Source of the DNA: Ramazzottius varieornatus
Taxonomy: Eukaryota; Tardigrada; Eutardigrada; Parachela; Ramazzottiidae
Direction: 5' to 3'
DNA: 64,000 nucleotides
Assembly: GCA_001949185.1 (NCBI GenBank)
Contig: BDGG01000002.1
Span: 6,600,772 to 6,664,771 of the forward strand
Position 1 is the stretch's first letter; the number at the start of each line of letters is the position of its first letter. Below the pieces are notes generated by a model, which ran no database searches, had not been told where the DNA came from, and was given only the letters and a program-made list of their open reading frames with translations. The translations under genes were made by a program, and so were the position numbers. This document shows positions 23,010-34,701 of this stretch, one piece after another.

Positions 23010-25697
23010 TCAACGTGCTATAGGAGTCGAATATGACTGGATTTGATGAGGCGAATTTATCGAAGATTGCGAAGGTTGTCTTAGTACAGTGCATTTACAA
23101 CCTAGAGGAATTTTCATTTGGTCCACGTGAACGCCGAACTCTGGCGAGAAAACCATCATTTGCTGTAGGGCGTACTCTTGCTCGCACTGGGTGGGTACGC
23201 GAGGGTTCACGTAGTGACATGTCCGGTTCCTGAAACAACTTTCAATGACAATCCAGAACAAAAACCGGTTCTTGGTAGTAGGCAAGCACTTACGTGTCAC
23301 AGGTTTCGAGCAGGGACATTTGGTACGAGTCGGGTAGGTGTACAATCACCTTCCACTTTTCTTCCGCATTCAAAGCTCTGTAAACCTTGCCGGAAGGATT
23401 GAGCAGAGAAGCGCACATCTTGTCGACCTGAGGCCCACGATTATAATTGGACCTCTGTGGTAAAGCTAGACAAAGCGATGTAAACATTAGGGACAACATT
23501 TCAACAAAAGGCATTTCCACTTCCGGGAACGACTTCGAGGTGGGGAAAGGCAAAGGTGTGAAATGATAATGATTACCTTGTACAGTTGGAGGTGGTGCTG
23601 CAGCAGCGTTCTGACCACCGCTCGGTGCGTGGGTCCAAGGTACAATCGGACGAAGTAGCTGGTAGGTGTCCGGATGTTGCGCGATGAATGTGGTAATTTC
23701 TAGCCTGAAAAACAATAAAGCTAGTCGACTTGTATTGACCAACGCCCACTTGCAGTTAAAACAAACTGTAGAATCAACAAGACAAGTGGATGGTTGATGA
23801 TCTGCAAGGGCTTACATAGGATATTCAGGATCGTCTAGGCAATAGAGAAGACCCGTTTCTTCAGCGCACACCGGTAACAACGCGACTGGCTCAGCAGGTG
23901 GCGCTGCTTCGGTTGGTAGTGCCGCTGGAGGGTTCTCTGCAAGGGGAGCCGGGACGTGCACCGTGGACCCGTAACTGCTCCCGTGTGCTTTGTGGAGTAT
24001 GGTGGGAGCCTGGTAGTTCGGAAGGACTATCCGTTCCAATCCTTGTCCCTGAGACCTCCCTGGGTATGCTAGGTAGTCCGTAGGCTGGTCGACACTATTC
24101 TGCGCCTCTTTGGGGAACTTCCGATACAGAGCATACTCTGGGTAATTACTCCCGATGACATTATACTGCTGGTTGAGGTACGGTAGAGACTCGACTACTG
24201 GGTAAGGGTTGTTTGTCGCTTGATAGACGGAAGGGGCTGGCTGAGGGAAGTAAAATTTGGGCTGAAAGTACGACGAATATCTCTCTTGAGGTTTGCCATT
24301 CTGGTACTGGATAGGGACCTGGTTGAGGTGATCAGGTTTCTGGTAGACAGGTGGGGCAGTCGTCGTGGGTGGATCGTAGATTTCGGGAGAGATGGGTACT
24401 TCGTTGTACTTGGGTTGGTAGCGTGGTGGGGGAACTTCTAGTTTGGGCGGCTGGTACTCAGGGTTCGCAGCCGGCGCATGGGCTTTCTTGTGTTTGAGAC
24501 TGGGGTTCAGGCTGGGCGGTGTGGGAACAATGTACCCGAGTTGTAGTGAATCTTGATCGGCAACGCGGTACCCAGGATGGGACTTCCGGTTCTTGATAAT
24601 GTAAGAAGCTGGTGTTACATTCGGGTAAGGAAGTACCTTGGTCTGGCTGAGGGGCGAAGGCACCAGTAAGCTGACCTATAGATGTCGTTAAAATGAGTTT
24701 AACTCGAGCCTGATCGACTTGTGAAATAGCAGCTGCAGTGCATTGACTTTGGGGAGTCCGGTGAACAAACTCGACAATATTGTTTTTCGTTGTGGCGCAC
24801 GTTTCTACTGTGGTTAGCTTGAAGCGCGCGTCACCTGGAAAAATAATCTCGCTTTGTTTGCCTGGGTTCGATTTACCTGTGTCGGAAGTTGATAGTCGGT
24901 CTTCGCGGGATAGTCTTTATGGTACCCGATGTTTATATTCTTGTTAACCTGGCTAGAAATCACGTTGATGTGGGCCGCTTCGTACTTGGACTGGACAGGA
25001 TAGACCGATGGTTTGGGGGAAAGGACGCTGGCTCTAACGAATGGATACACCGGGTTCGCTTTTGATCTTGGGTAATGCTGCCGAGATATGAGTGGGGCGT
25101 CCTGATACTGCAACTGGCCGTTGTAAGCCTGCAAAGGTTCTCCTACCACTACCACGGGAGCATCCGCAGGAACTTCCACGAAATGAGAAGGCGGAGGAGT
25201 GGTCGGTTCCGGCGGCGGTACCACGACTTGCGGCGCGAGGTCGACGACGACCTCCACTGCCGGAATGACTTCAACTGGTCGAGTCGTCTTTTCCTTTTGC
25301 GCAGAACCTACTCAGTATATTTAGCAGAATTGAACAATCATATTCATCTCATACAGTTTTTGAAAATATTTCTAGGCATCGCTGGGAGACTGAATCAATT
25401 CGATATAGGTCTAATGAAAATTGACAAAGGATAAAAAAAGCACTTACCGCCCTCGTTTTCGGCTTCGCTCTCGCTGTCCTCATCCCCTTCAGACTCTTCC
25501 CCACCAGCTTCGCGGCTGCTGACAGTTGACTGCCCACCACCAGCATTTTCTTCCGGATAGTATCCAGTGATCAAGAAAGGGTCGTCGGGCGTACTTCCTT
25601 TGCGTTTCTTCTTTGGCTCAGGACTGTCACTGGCGAAACTAGAAGCGAGTAAAATAATTCCGACCAGGAACACGCTAGTTAGTCGCCACATTGTCAT
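23010..25697 (-). CDS. Spätzle-like secreted cystine-knot ligand precursor
   Basis: Six exons: 25697-25448, 25307-24877, 24675-23816, 23704-23577, 23465-23294, 23229-23010, giving 686 aa. Residues 1-22 are a signal peptide. An acidic Ser/Glu/Gly stretch and a long Pro/Tyr/Gln-rich pro-region follow. The pro-domain signature LLYCLDDPEYP then precedes the cystine-knot domain: KMCASLL, WKVIVHLPDSYQMSLLETCD, RTCHY, TQCEQEYALQQMMVF, PLGCKCTVL. That spacing matches Spätzle/NGF-fold ligands, which activate Toll receptors after proteolysis. Only six knot-region cysteines are present, and the family's CC-x-C end appears here as GC-x-C. A basic KKKRK near residue 30 is too far upstream to be the processing site. 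Intron 2 holds a MITE. Confidence 0.82.
24751..24868. mobile_element. Hairpin MITE copy 6
   Basis: The left arm is GGGAGTCCGGTGAACAAACTCG and a GTGGCGCACG core. The right arm is GCGCGTCACCTGG then GCTTTGTTTGCC. It occupies most of a 201-nt intron of the Spätzle-like gene, starting about 10 nt from the splice donor. Confidence 0.85.
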
Positions 25698-26714
25698 TCA
25701 CGATATTTACGCAGAAAAATACCGTCAGAAAAGTTTGAGACTGAATTTTGATCTCGCTGAGAAAATTTCATGTCTTATATCTTACAGAACTTGCCCACGA
25801 CCCAATTCGACAATAGGCAGTGGAGTGACCACTTGACGGCTGGTTAGTTGGAAGCTGCCCCCGACAAGGCAGCGACGACCGCGTCACCGTCTGTAATGCG
25901 GTTTGCGACTGACATCGCGAGAAATACCATATGAGTAGGCAAGAACCTGATATCTAACTCAACGAGCCGCCGAAGATCGCGCGGAGGTCTCTTCCTGAAA
26001 CTCAACATGAGCGACATGTCGTGTGATCATGTTAATGTGGGCCATCCGTATAAATTGAGGGGGTGATTTGACGTTCACTCTTGATTGATACAGGCGAACG
26101 AGAAATGACAATCCAAGTGTTTCAAGATCGTTCTTTGTTTCTTGAACTTCGTTCGTGAGTCGTTCTAAAGAAAATCAACTCGACTCATCAAGCTGACATA
26201 CGTCATGGAGCTGGAGTAACACATACCAGCCATGGTCGTCCTCCACGAAGCTTACCTTAACATACATCTTCTGTTACAGTTGTTTGGTACTAACGAAGGA
26301 CGTCTTTTGCTCGTCAACAACGCACTCCAAAGATTTTCGAAGATGGGAGGCCCGACTAACAGGCTCGGAAAGATCGTTATATCAAGTGGCGCACGATTAC
26401 AGCAGATAACAATAAAAACTGCGCCACTTGAGACAACTATCATCCCGAGGTAGTTTGCCGGCCTCCCAGAAATTACAGCCCCGCTACTTTTATTTCACGC
26501 CCACATTTATGTAACACGGTATTCAACAACCGGAAGGACACAAAAAAAATAAAATCTAAATATATTTCACCGTTGCACGAAAGGAGTTCACCGTGGTATT
26601 TGGATGTGAGTCAAACAGTTCTGAGTGGATTTTTGCGGTACTTCCGTGTCGCTGGGAACTCTAAAGAGTAGAGAGATTTACCTCGCTTATCACAACAACA
26701 GTACGTACTTTGGT
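25698..26714. other. Intergenic region upstream of the Spätzle-like gene
   Basis: It contains the presumed promoter of the Spätzle-like gene, a full MITE copy (26345-26467) and the 3' flank of the adiponectin-receptor gene. No coding exon was found. Confidence 0.5.
26345..26467. mobile_element. Hairpin MITE copy 7 (intergenic, well-defined ends)
   Basis: The termini GGGAGGCCCGACTAAC and GTAGTTTGCCGGCCTCCC pair. The inner arms are CAAGTGGCGCACG and TGCGCCACTTGAG. One of the few copies outside an intron, it helps define the element as about 123 bp. Confidence 0.88.
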
Positions 26715-28548
26715 TCACAAGATTATCTGCGGGGGAGCCGGATGGACGTCTTCTGCTGGATTCGGGCAGATCGAACCCAGGTCATATCGGTTGTTGGCCA
26801 TCAACATTACGCCCTGATAGTGGATCAACGCAGCAAGGACCACTAGAACATGGAATATCTGATGGCTATGAAACTGCAAAATAATAAACGATACATTGAA
26901 ATTCATTCAGCTACGGACCACTGCTTGTATTTCCATGAGAAAAAAAAGCCGACCGGACATCTTTTTCCATACCCAAATATCGAATTGACCAGGATACCAT
27001 CGTTCAGGAACTCGTGCAGCATAGCACAGCTAGAAGAAAGAAAGTCAGTTTCAACCACAATGCTCCCATCACAAAACATATCTTTTCCCGGTGTCGTCAT
27101 AGTATACCGGTGAATCAATGTTCAGTGTCCACTCTACTTACTGCGCCCAACAAGTAGAGTGCTCCCATTGTCAAGATCCAGTACAGAGAACCCTCGTTCA
27201 CGGACTTCTCCCAGCCATTTGCTGTTGAGTAGAACACCACTCAAAAATAACATGACCGTCGACTTTCTCATTTTCGAAATTATGCAAAATTTTACCGATG
27301 GTATAATGAAGAGTGGGGACGACGCCGCTGGCTCCAAGACAAGAGAAAATAACTGTCAAGCAAACAGACTATGATCAGCTTCCGTTTCATAAAAATATTC
27401 TCTGGACAGACGGAAAAACAGGAATACTCACAGGCACGAATCGGTCGAAACGCCGGTTCGCTAAACTTGTTCCATAATGACACAACGATGCAGCTGGTGG
27501 ACAGGACCGAGATGATGCCGATATACGTGTACTTCTCCAGCTGGTGGCAGTAAAAGCTGTAATGCAGCCAGGGAACGAATGAGCCCAAAATCAGCAGTGA
27601 GATCCCGCAGTAATCCAATCTGAAAGAGGCTCTGATTTTGGCTCCCAAAACCAGACTGGAAAATCTGGTAGAAATTTTGCAAAAACAAACAACCCACTTT
27701 CCGAAGACCAAACCAACTCTCTCGGAGTGACAATACAGAGTGTGGTACAGGAAGGAAAAGCCCATGCAAACGATGGCCCCCGCAAAGAAAGCGGCAAACG
27801 CCCACTTCTCTCCAGCAGGAAACTCTTGTTCCGCCGGAAGGAAGAAGTAGACGGCTATCCCGATGAACAAGATGCAACCTGAATGAACAAAACAAAACCT
27901 TACATCGATACAAACAACCAGTGCGCCTTGCACTGTTGACGCATAAATAATCTACCTATCAAATGTGTCCAGATGTTTCCAGTTTCGGTGTGGATACTGA
28001 AGATGGACCGGAAGCATTCCGCGAAGGATTCTATCTGCGGCCGATGTCCCGAGTGCAGATAGTCGTTATCTTTCAGCCAGTCTGGCAAATGCGAAAACGG
28101 CGTCGCTTCCCAAACCTTACGAATCACTTCCTGGGCCTTATCGGAAGCATCATGTAGCATTTCCTTGCCAGCGGCGATAGCTGCCTTTCCTTCTTGCTGC
28201 CAAAATACAAACAATCGCGTTAGTTTCGATTGCGAAATTGTCAATCACAAACAGAAAGGTTGATCTTACCTTAATATCGTCCAGGATGTTCTCGGCATCA
28301 CTGCTAGACTCATCCGAGGAAGATTCTTCCTCCGACGAGGATTCAAGGTCAGCTTTCTCGCCTTTGGTCGCGTTTCCGTTTGGAGTTCGGCGGACGTGAC
28401 GGGCACGAAGGCCGCAAGACAGATTGTTCTGATTGTCGATGGACATATCGACGGGAGAATCAGTCGGACTTTTGTCAGCACCACAGGTCGAGCAGACGTC
28501 GGTCTCGCTCTCTGGTAAGAGGTTCTCGTGAACAGGCAGAAGTTCCAT
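26715..28548 (-). CDS. ADIPOR: Adiponectin receptor (PAQR family)
   Basis: Eight exons: 28548-28270, 28196-27956, 27878-27698, 27619-27432, 27352-27296, 27239-27142, 27029-26973, 26873-26715, giving 419 aa. A disordered acidic/Ser-rich N-terminus is followed by the conserved intracellular LPDWLKDNDYLHSGHRP, then IHTETGNIWTHL and seven membrane segments. The zinc/hydrolase ligands of the family are visible: Ser-x-x-x-His in SFLYHTLYCHS, Asp in GKLDYCGISLLILGSF, and the paired His of FHSHQIFHVLVV. It is a plasma-membrane ceramidase-like receptor controlling lipid metabolism. The ATG lies 15 nt after a clear acceptor (TTCCTTTCAG, ending at 28564), so an untranslated first exon is likely. It diverges from EEF1AKMT1. 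Confidence 0.93.
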
Positions 28549-29366
28549 GCTTGTTTTGGTCACTGAAAGGAAGCCCGAGAAGGCATACGGTCCGACGAAG
28601 ACGGTTACCTACTAAGAGCAAAAAATTAAGTGGCCTCTTAAAGAGCTCCTAACGCTCGGGAGACGCTTCATCGGACTATGTCTGCAGCAAGAACAGCAAA
28701 GGAAGAGGATGGTCAATTGAGTACGCATTATTCTTCCAATTAAGCACAAGGCTACTTGACGTCCTTCTCCCCTGAAGATATAGCTCGCAAAGAGTATTGG
28801 TGACTTACGCGATCAGGCAGAACGGCTCGAAGACGCCCCGAGGTTAGTGTTAGTCACTTCCGGATACTAAACACTCTATCCGAACTTCCGTTTGGAAGGC
28901 TTTGTGTAGTGGGTACCACAGTGAGATCTGCTCTCAGCAAGCGAGTGGGAATACGATTCTTCTATAACCGACGACAATGGTGGGATAGGCACAGTATGGG
29001 AGGAGACGATGCGCTACTACTGTATCCCGTAGGAACAACCAGGATGAAAGGTAAGATACTTCAAGAAATTCGAAGTGAATCACGCCGACTGACGGTAAAA
29101 GACTGCGAAAATAGATCACTGTGAAGAAGGAAGGTGAAAATGAAGTAAGCGGTTCACGTTGATAGAAACGAGGTCTGTCTTCGGGCTCTGGCTCTTACTG
29201 TGACCCTCGATTTTAACTTGGGTGAAGCTACGTACGTACAGCCGATACTCGCTCTTGTTCGAAGAATTTCCGTTCGGAAATCAGCTGACCAATGTTTTCG
29301 TTACGTAACGTGTTTCCATCTTCGGATGTCCAACCGGTTTCGTTCCAGATCCACGTATTCTTCGCA
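28549..29366. other. Divergent promoter region between the adiponectin receptor and EEF1AKMT1
   Basis: About 820 bp with no coding exon. It probably holds an untranslated first exon of the receptor gene (a splice acceptor abuts its ATG exon). A TCACTTCCGG decamer, an ETS-type core, lies at 28854-28863. Confidence 0.5.
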
Positions 29367-30175
29367 ATGGACGATGCGGAAGAGGAGCCCCTGCAGCTAT
29401 CGGAGGAAGCTTTCCGCGCTTTGAGGGAGTTTCATGCAGAGCAGGAGAAGACGCCGGACGACGCCGAAGGACTGCCAATTTCCGAAAACTGGGTACAGTA
29501 AATTTTTTTCATCTCGGTCTTTTAGACGATGGCCGAAAATCTGTTTATGCTGTTCGCTTTGCAGCAACTGAGCCAGTTTTGGTATGACGAATCAACTTCT
29601 AAATTCCTCGCCGAAGAAGTCAGGAAGTCTTCGCAGAACGGAGACTGGTGAGGTTTTTCCGCATGGGCTCGTGGACGATGGTCAAAGAGAGCTTCCGGTT
29701 GTAGTTATTTCTTTGTAGGATAGCTTGCCTTAGCTGTCCATCCCTCTACAAGTCTCTCGTGGAAGTCATCGGTAGGCATACCGAAGAGGATAAGAATCTG
29801 ACGGTGTTCCTGTTCGAGTATGACGAACGATTTCTCTCACTGGCTGGAGACAAGTTCGTCCAGTACGATTTCAACCATCCGGAAGCCATCCCAGAAACGC
29901 TTTTACGCAAGTTCCAGTACATAGCAGCAGATCCTCCTTTTTTGTCACAAGACTGTTTTTCTAAGACGGCAGAACTGTGTACAAAACTTGGTACTAGCTC
30001 TACTACGAAGATATTGTTTTGTACCGGGGAAATTATGGAAGAGAACGCCAAGCATACTCTTGGTCTCAACAGGACGAGCTTTAATCCTCGCCATAAAAGC
30101 AAGTTATCCAATACGTTTGCATCTTTCACAAACTATCCACCTGCTGTACTCAACGACCATGTGCAAAATGAGTAA
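29367..30175 (+). CDS. EEF1AKMT1: eEF1A lysine N-methyltransferase 1 (N6AMT2)
   Basis: Three exons, 29367-29492, 29565-29647 and 29719-30175, encode 221 aa (human 214). It is a class I SAM-dependent methyltransferase of the N6AMT2 group, which methylates an N-terminal lysine of elongation factor 1A. Visible family blocks are LREFHAEQ near the N-terminus, ENW-QLSQFWYDE across the first junction, IACLSCPSLYKSL, the acidic-strand FEYDERF, and the ADPPFLSQDCF motif (the DPPY/F catalytic loop). The tail keeps the FNPRHKSKLSNTFA block. Its stop is 112 bp from the convergent Smad4 stop. Confidence 0.92.
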
Positions 30176-30287
30176 AACGAGAAAAAGAAGAAATCGTGTC
30201 CGTGACTCCGTATATGCAGATATAGCATCAATAAACATGAAAACGTTAGATTCGGTAAAGGGAGGTATTAGGAGAGCGAAATCAAGG

Positions 30288-32520
30288 TTAGTGGTATTCT
30301 GTCAAGTTTCGAGAGTCATTATAGGGTGCATTGCGCAGCACTTCATCCAGAAGTTGCAAAGCCCGGTTGAGCTGGACTTCGATCCAGCAAGGAGTTTCCT
30401 TGATGGTTCTCCGATTGTAGTCGGGACCCCATCCTTTGACAAAGCTGAGTCGGACAACGCACAGGCGGCGAAGGTCGTCCGCGCCGATGCCGGCTAACGA
30501 TCCGACAGTCATAGGTGAAGGTGGCGGAAGACTGTGGCGATTCCCCGTCACAGCGACCGCTTGCGCGTGAGCAACCAGCTGGGCTTGTCCAACTTGCTGA
30601 ACCATCTGGTTATAGCACTGCCGCAGGTCGAACACCTTCAGCAGCGGTGAATGTGGATGAATTTTGTGAACGGCATCGCCTGGAGCTCTTCCAGCTTCTC
30701 GGTCCTACAGGAGTAAAATCCGTGCGTTCAACTATCCCATTTGCGCAACAGGACTCTAGAATCTATATCGCTTACCAGGTAGTAACTTTGGACGAAAACA
30801 CTGTAGTCTCCCAAACAACGCAGCCACACGCTGCCATCGATCTGGTTCTCTAGTTCAACTCCTCTTCCTAAAATTCAAATAGCGGTATGTCAAGAAAGCG
30901 ATCATATAACAGTACTAGTAAATGTCTAATCATTTCCCAAACGAGACTCAAACAAACAGTCGATATTCTGCGGTATACGATCTCACCGATATGAAGCCTT
31001 GCTTTCTCGCTGGCTTCTGTTCTCGCCACGTTCGTTAATGGTCCGAGGCAGAACCGATTCTGATGTCCTACATCGAAAGTATCAAGCCTATTACAGCTGC
31101 CTCGATGCTCCACAGAGCCTATTGTAGCTGTCACGATACTCCACAAAAAAAAAATTCCGGTACCTGGATCAACGTAACCGTCAACATAAGCTGTAGGATA
31201 TGCAGTGCGGACTTTGAAGGTTTCTCCTACCTAAAAATACAGCCGAGTTTAACAAGCTGACAGAAAGTAGCAGACAGTCATCTGGTACCTTTTGGTCAAG
31301 CTCAAAATACTGTATAGTACACCAGTGGTCCAGTGGAGGTTGCGTCAGGAGTGCAGTCTGGAATCTCGCATCCTCCCATAGCTGTTGCTGCTGTAACCGT
31401 AGGTGCGGAATAGGAGATTCGGACAGCTCGGGAACAGAAGCTGGGTTCGGGCCGACCCAGTAGTTTGGAGGTGAGAGAGGAGGATGTGCGTTGAACTGCG
31501 TAAACACCAACGAATGCGGCGATTCAGGAGGCATGGGAGACAGGACATTTGGCATGGACGAAGACGCTGCACGTGACTCGTAGTGACTTGGTTCGTGCCT
31601 TGGATGCACAATGTTCGACGTGGGCTTCTTGTTTTCCACCGTGACAGGTGCGGGCGTCGACAGCACAGAATGCTCCCTGAAATCCATAAAACTAAGGCGG
31701 TGTTTCGAGACTACATAAGAGGCTCAGCAAAAGCCTACAAACTCAATGAGATCGTTTTACCAAGTGGCGCACACTTTCAGCCAATGACAATGACAACGTG
31801 CGCCACTTGAGAACATTGTACCTGGTGGTGCTGGGTGACGGCAGAGGAGCGAAGAGTCCCGCATTCCCTCCGACGGATATTCTGGATGTGTCCGCTCCGT
31901 CGAAGCTGTCGTCCTCTCCTTGATTATCCGGCTTGAGAGCTAAACCTTGGAAGGACAGATCGATCCCCGGAGAGACCACCCGCTCATAGTGGTAGGGATT
32001 AACACACACGTTGTCCAACTTCAAGTCGAATGCGTACTGGCAATTTGCCACATGTTTCAGTTCGTTCTTGTGCACGTCTGGCCACCTCCAAATCTTCGCG
32101 TAGATAACATGCGGGAACACTTTCCTTCCAGCAACCTGTCAATATAGCACACGGAGAAAAACATTGGATATTGGTTGTTACTGTCTGTACATAAGGACCG
32201 GAAGTGAGATTCCGTTATCCACTTCAGTATAGGAATATATTATGTAGTCCCTCTGGTACCTGTAAACGCCCGTCCAAGGTACGTGGAATCGTAGCACATC
32301 TGGTCATATGAGAGCCATTACTGGTGATGGCGAGAATGAGAGCGTCGAGTTCGTCGGGCTTATCTTTCAGCTTCTTGACCAAACTTTCGATAGCTCGTTT
32401 CGAAAATCCTTCTGATTCTCCACCTTGTCGATGGCACATCAAGTTATGCACGATACTGATGCAGGCATCCGCGGACGACGCAGGCGATCCCGCTGAAGCT
32501 CCAGATATGGATCCAGTCAT
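30288..32520 (-). CDS. SMAD4: Co-Smad, Smad4 / Medea
   Basis: Seven exons: 32520-32260, 32135-31822, 31676-31289, 31230-31164, 31067-30987, 30867-30776, 30704-30288, giving 539 aa (human 552). The MH1 DNA-binding domain is in exons 1-2 ([49 protein letters not shown]). A Pro/Ser-rich linker follows. The MH2 domain starts at [19 protein letters not shown] and ends [34 protein letters not shown]. The C-terminal SSxS of receptor Smads is absent, as expected for a co-Smad. It is the shared nuclear partner in TGF-beta/BMP signalling. Intron 2 is almost entirely a MITE, whose remnant abuts the splice donor. Confidence 0.95.
31732..31820. mobile_element. Hairpin MITE copy 8, truncated at a splice donor
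   Basis: The left arm CTACAAACTCAATGAGATCG...CAAGTGGCGCACAC and the inner right arm CGTGCGCCACTTGAG are intact. The outer right arm is missing, and the sequence runs straight into the Smad4 intron-2 donor (minus strand GTACAATGTTCTCAAG). It accounts for about 90 of the 145 nt of that intron. Confidence 0.85.
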
Positions 32521-33279
32521 CTCTTCGACAGTATCATAAGTCTGCTAGAACGATAAAGCAACGTCAATCAAGAATGACCCGCAAGAACTAATATAATTTC
32601 CTGCGCACGCGGTCAAGGCACTTCCCGGGACCATCAGTTAATCCGAACAGAAGGCAACTACGACGACAGTGATCTGCTATGGAGTCTGATTTTGTAGAAG
32701 GAACTGTCGAAGAAAGAACAAAACATCACTGCCATAATAACTGCTAAAGATCGACGCAGATAACGGGACAGGGAGCATTCCTGATGTTAGTATGTCCGCA
32801 ACCCCATTCGTAAATATAATATTATGACATGACATGTCATGTCATTCGTTCACAATTCTTTCTCTCGCCGTTTGTTCCGTGAAAATGATGATAGTACCTG
32901 GAAGAGCGCTAAAACCCACATATTTTATTATGCGGCTCGCGCAACACAGTGACGCCAGGTTCAATCCGATAACCAAATTCACGACTTCCTCGTCAAGGAT
33001 CTGGTGTTCTGGCCTAAAAAACAGAAACACTGTTGTGTTAGTTGCGGGGTCTCCAGCAGAAACAATACATACCAGCACTCTACAAGCCGCTGAACTCCTC
33101 CATCAGGGAAATCCATAGAAGAAGGACAAAGCAATTATCAGAGCAGAGATTTTCCTGATGAATATTTACTAGGGATTGAACGAACACACGAACTCGACAG
33201 ACACCGGGAAGGGCATCCAGAATTTTCCTGATATCTTTGGTGAGATCCGACGTTCCCCGGTTAGCGATATGCACGGGAT
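32521..33279. other. Intergenic region between SMAD4 and the first lipase gene
   Basis: No coding exon is supported. A perfect 22-bp palindrome made of ATGAC/GTCAT units lies at 32824-32845. It presumably contains the Smad4 promoter and the lipase 3' UTR. Confidence 0.5.
32824..32845. repeat. Perfect 22-bp palindrome
   Basis: Two ATGAC units followed by their mirror complement give a self-complementary 22-mer with no spacer. It lies about 300 bp upstream of the Smad4 start codon and could be a dimer-protein binding site or chance. Confidence 0.6.
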
Positions 33280-34701
33280 TTAAGAGCGTGCCGTTATCGA
33301 GGAAACAACTTCCGCCACGCATTTTGGACCCACTCCGTCCGGCTCGTCGTGGACCCGATGGTACGCATTCGGATAAATCTAACAAACCCAGCGCACTGGT
33401 CAGAAATTCGGAGTTTGGGATGTTACAGTTTTTCTAACCCCTTAGCCAGCTCACCGAGATGGTTTTGTCCGTGCTGGGCGTATTCTCCAGAAGCCGAGCA
33501 CCAGACACATCTGCAATCTTATCCGCGTCGCCATGAATACACAGGAATGGGAAGGTAATGTCCTTGATGCGAGCTCCTAGCTGATCCGCTGCTTGCAGCA
33601 AAGCATATCCTGTACCGACGGTCGCTTTCTTCCGGAAGACTAACGGGTCGTTTTTGAATCGCTCCACCTGCGAAGAACAATCATTAAATCCACAGGGTCT
33701 TATATATATATCAATAGTAAACGATTTCAATGGACTTACAACTTCCCGATTGAGCGTTAAATTGTCATAGTTCAAGGTCTTTATCCCCAAGTTGGGTGCC
33801 ATCTTGGACAAAAAACGAGCGAGGAACTTTCTGAATGGAGTTGCAGCTTCTGGATTCGTCACTATGAACGGCGCAAGGAGAACCACGCCCCGAAAGAGCT
33901 GTGGCTGCTGAAGTGCGGCAAGTATAGAAACGGTTCCACCCTGAATAGTAAGTTAGATATCAAAATAAAACGTAAAGTATAGGAGGTAAGAAAACAGTAA
34001 CCAACCATTGAATGACCAACAATAAAAATAGGACGTCCTGGAAATTTTTGCTTCACCACTTCCACATGTGCGATGACGTCGGTCACGTAATGGCCGATGT
34101 TAACTACTTGACCCTTCACGCCGCCGCTCTTGCCAGGTCCAGCTGCAAAATTAATAGTTGTTTCAGGTCCTCAGAATCTGGCCATTCTCTGGTACAACGT
34201 TGCGAAGCACCGTGCTCTCACAGTGATCATGTCCTAACACGAAGTACGCGGCTCTGGTCAAGGCATCCATCAGAGTTATACTCATTCCGCAGTACTCGAA
34301 AAGTCCATGCGCCACGAAAACAAGTCCCCTGAAAAACGAATGGATAATGATAAACCTGCAGTAAATCGGCCACAAATACAGTATAGCTCCTCGTAGTGCG
34401 GAAATATGCGGCAAAATAAGAGAGAACTGGTTCTTACCAACGTCGGCTGTTTGCCAGGCGGAAGCTGAGGCTCCCAGTACCGACAATATATGTCGACACC
34501 TTGCGAGCCGGCAAATATTCGTCCGTCAATAAGATCCATTGCCGCTGGCAGCATTCGGTATTCCCTCGTAGCTGACAGAGTTCTAAATCGCTGACCGATT
34601 ACGAACTTCACGGTAGTTTCCGATCCACGAGCCTTGAAATTTCTTCCATATGCACGGAAGAGCCAGCAAGTAAGAGACCTTGCGCCAACCACGAAATCCA
34701 T
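33280..34701 (-). CDS. MGLL: Monoglyceride lipase-like serine hydrolase, copy 1
   Basis: Six exons: 34701-34442, 34328-34222, 34142-34006, 33940-33740, 33667-33455, 33378-33280, giving 338 aa. The alpha/beta hydrolase fold is shown by GLVFVAHG (oxyanion HG), the nucleophile elbow GHSM-GG spanning the exon 3/4 junction, the acid residue in CIHGDADKIADVSGA and the catalytic His in YPNAYHRVHDEP. MGLL cleaves 2-monoacylglycerols, including 2-AG. The N-terminus is about 55 residues longer than in copy 2, and the family's GHGxSEG loop reads GPGKSGG here. The exon-1 donor is GTTGGT, chosen because it preserves frame. It has the same exon phases as copy 2, so the pair is a tandem duplication. Confidence 0.9.

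Noticed and set aside
29292-29501. EEF1AKMT1 starting upstream of 29367
   Set aside because: The upstream part of the frame has no ATG. The Met at 29367 fits the family's acidic N-terminus.
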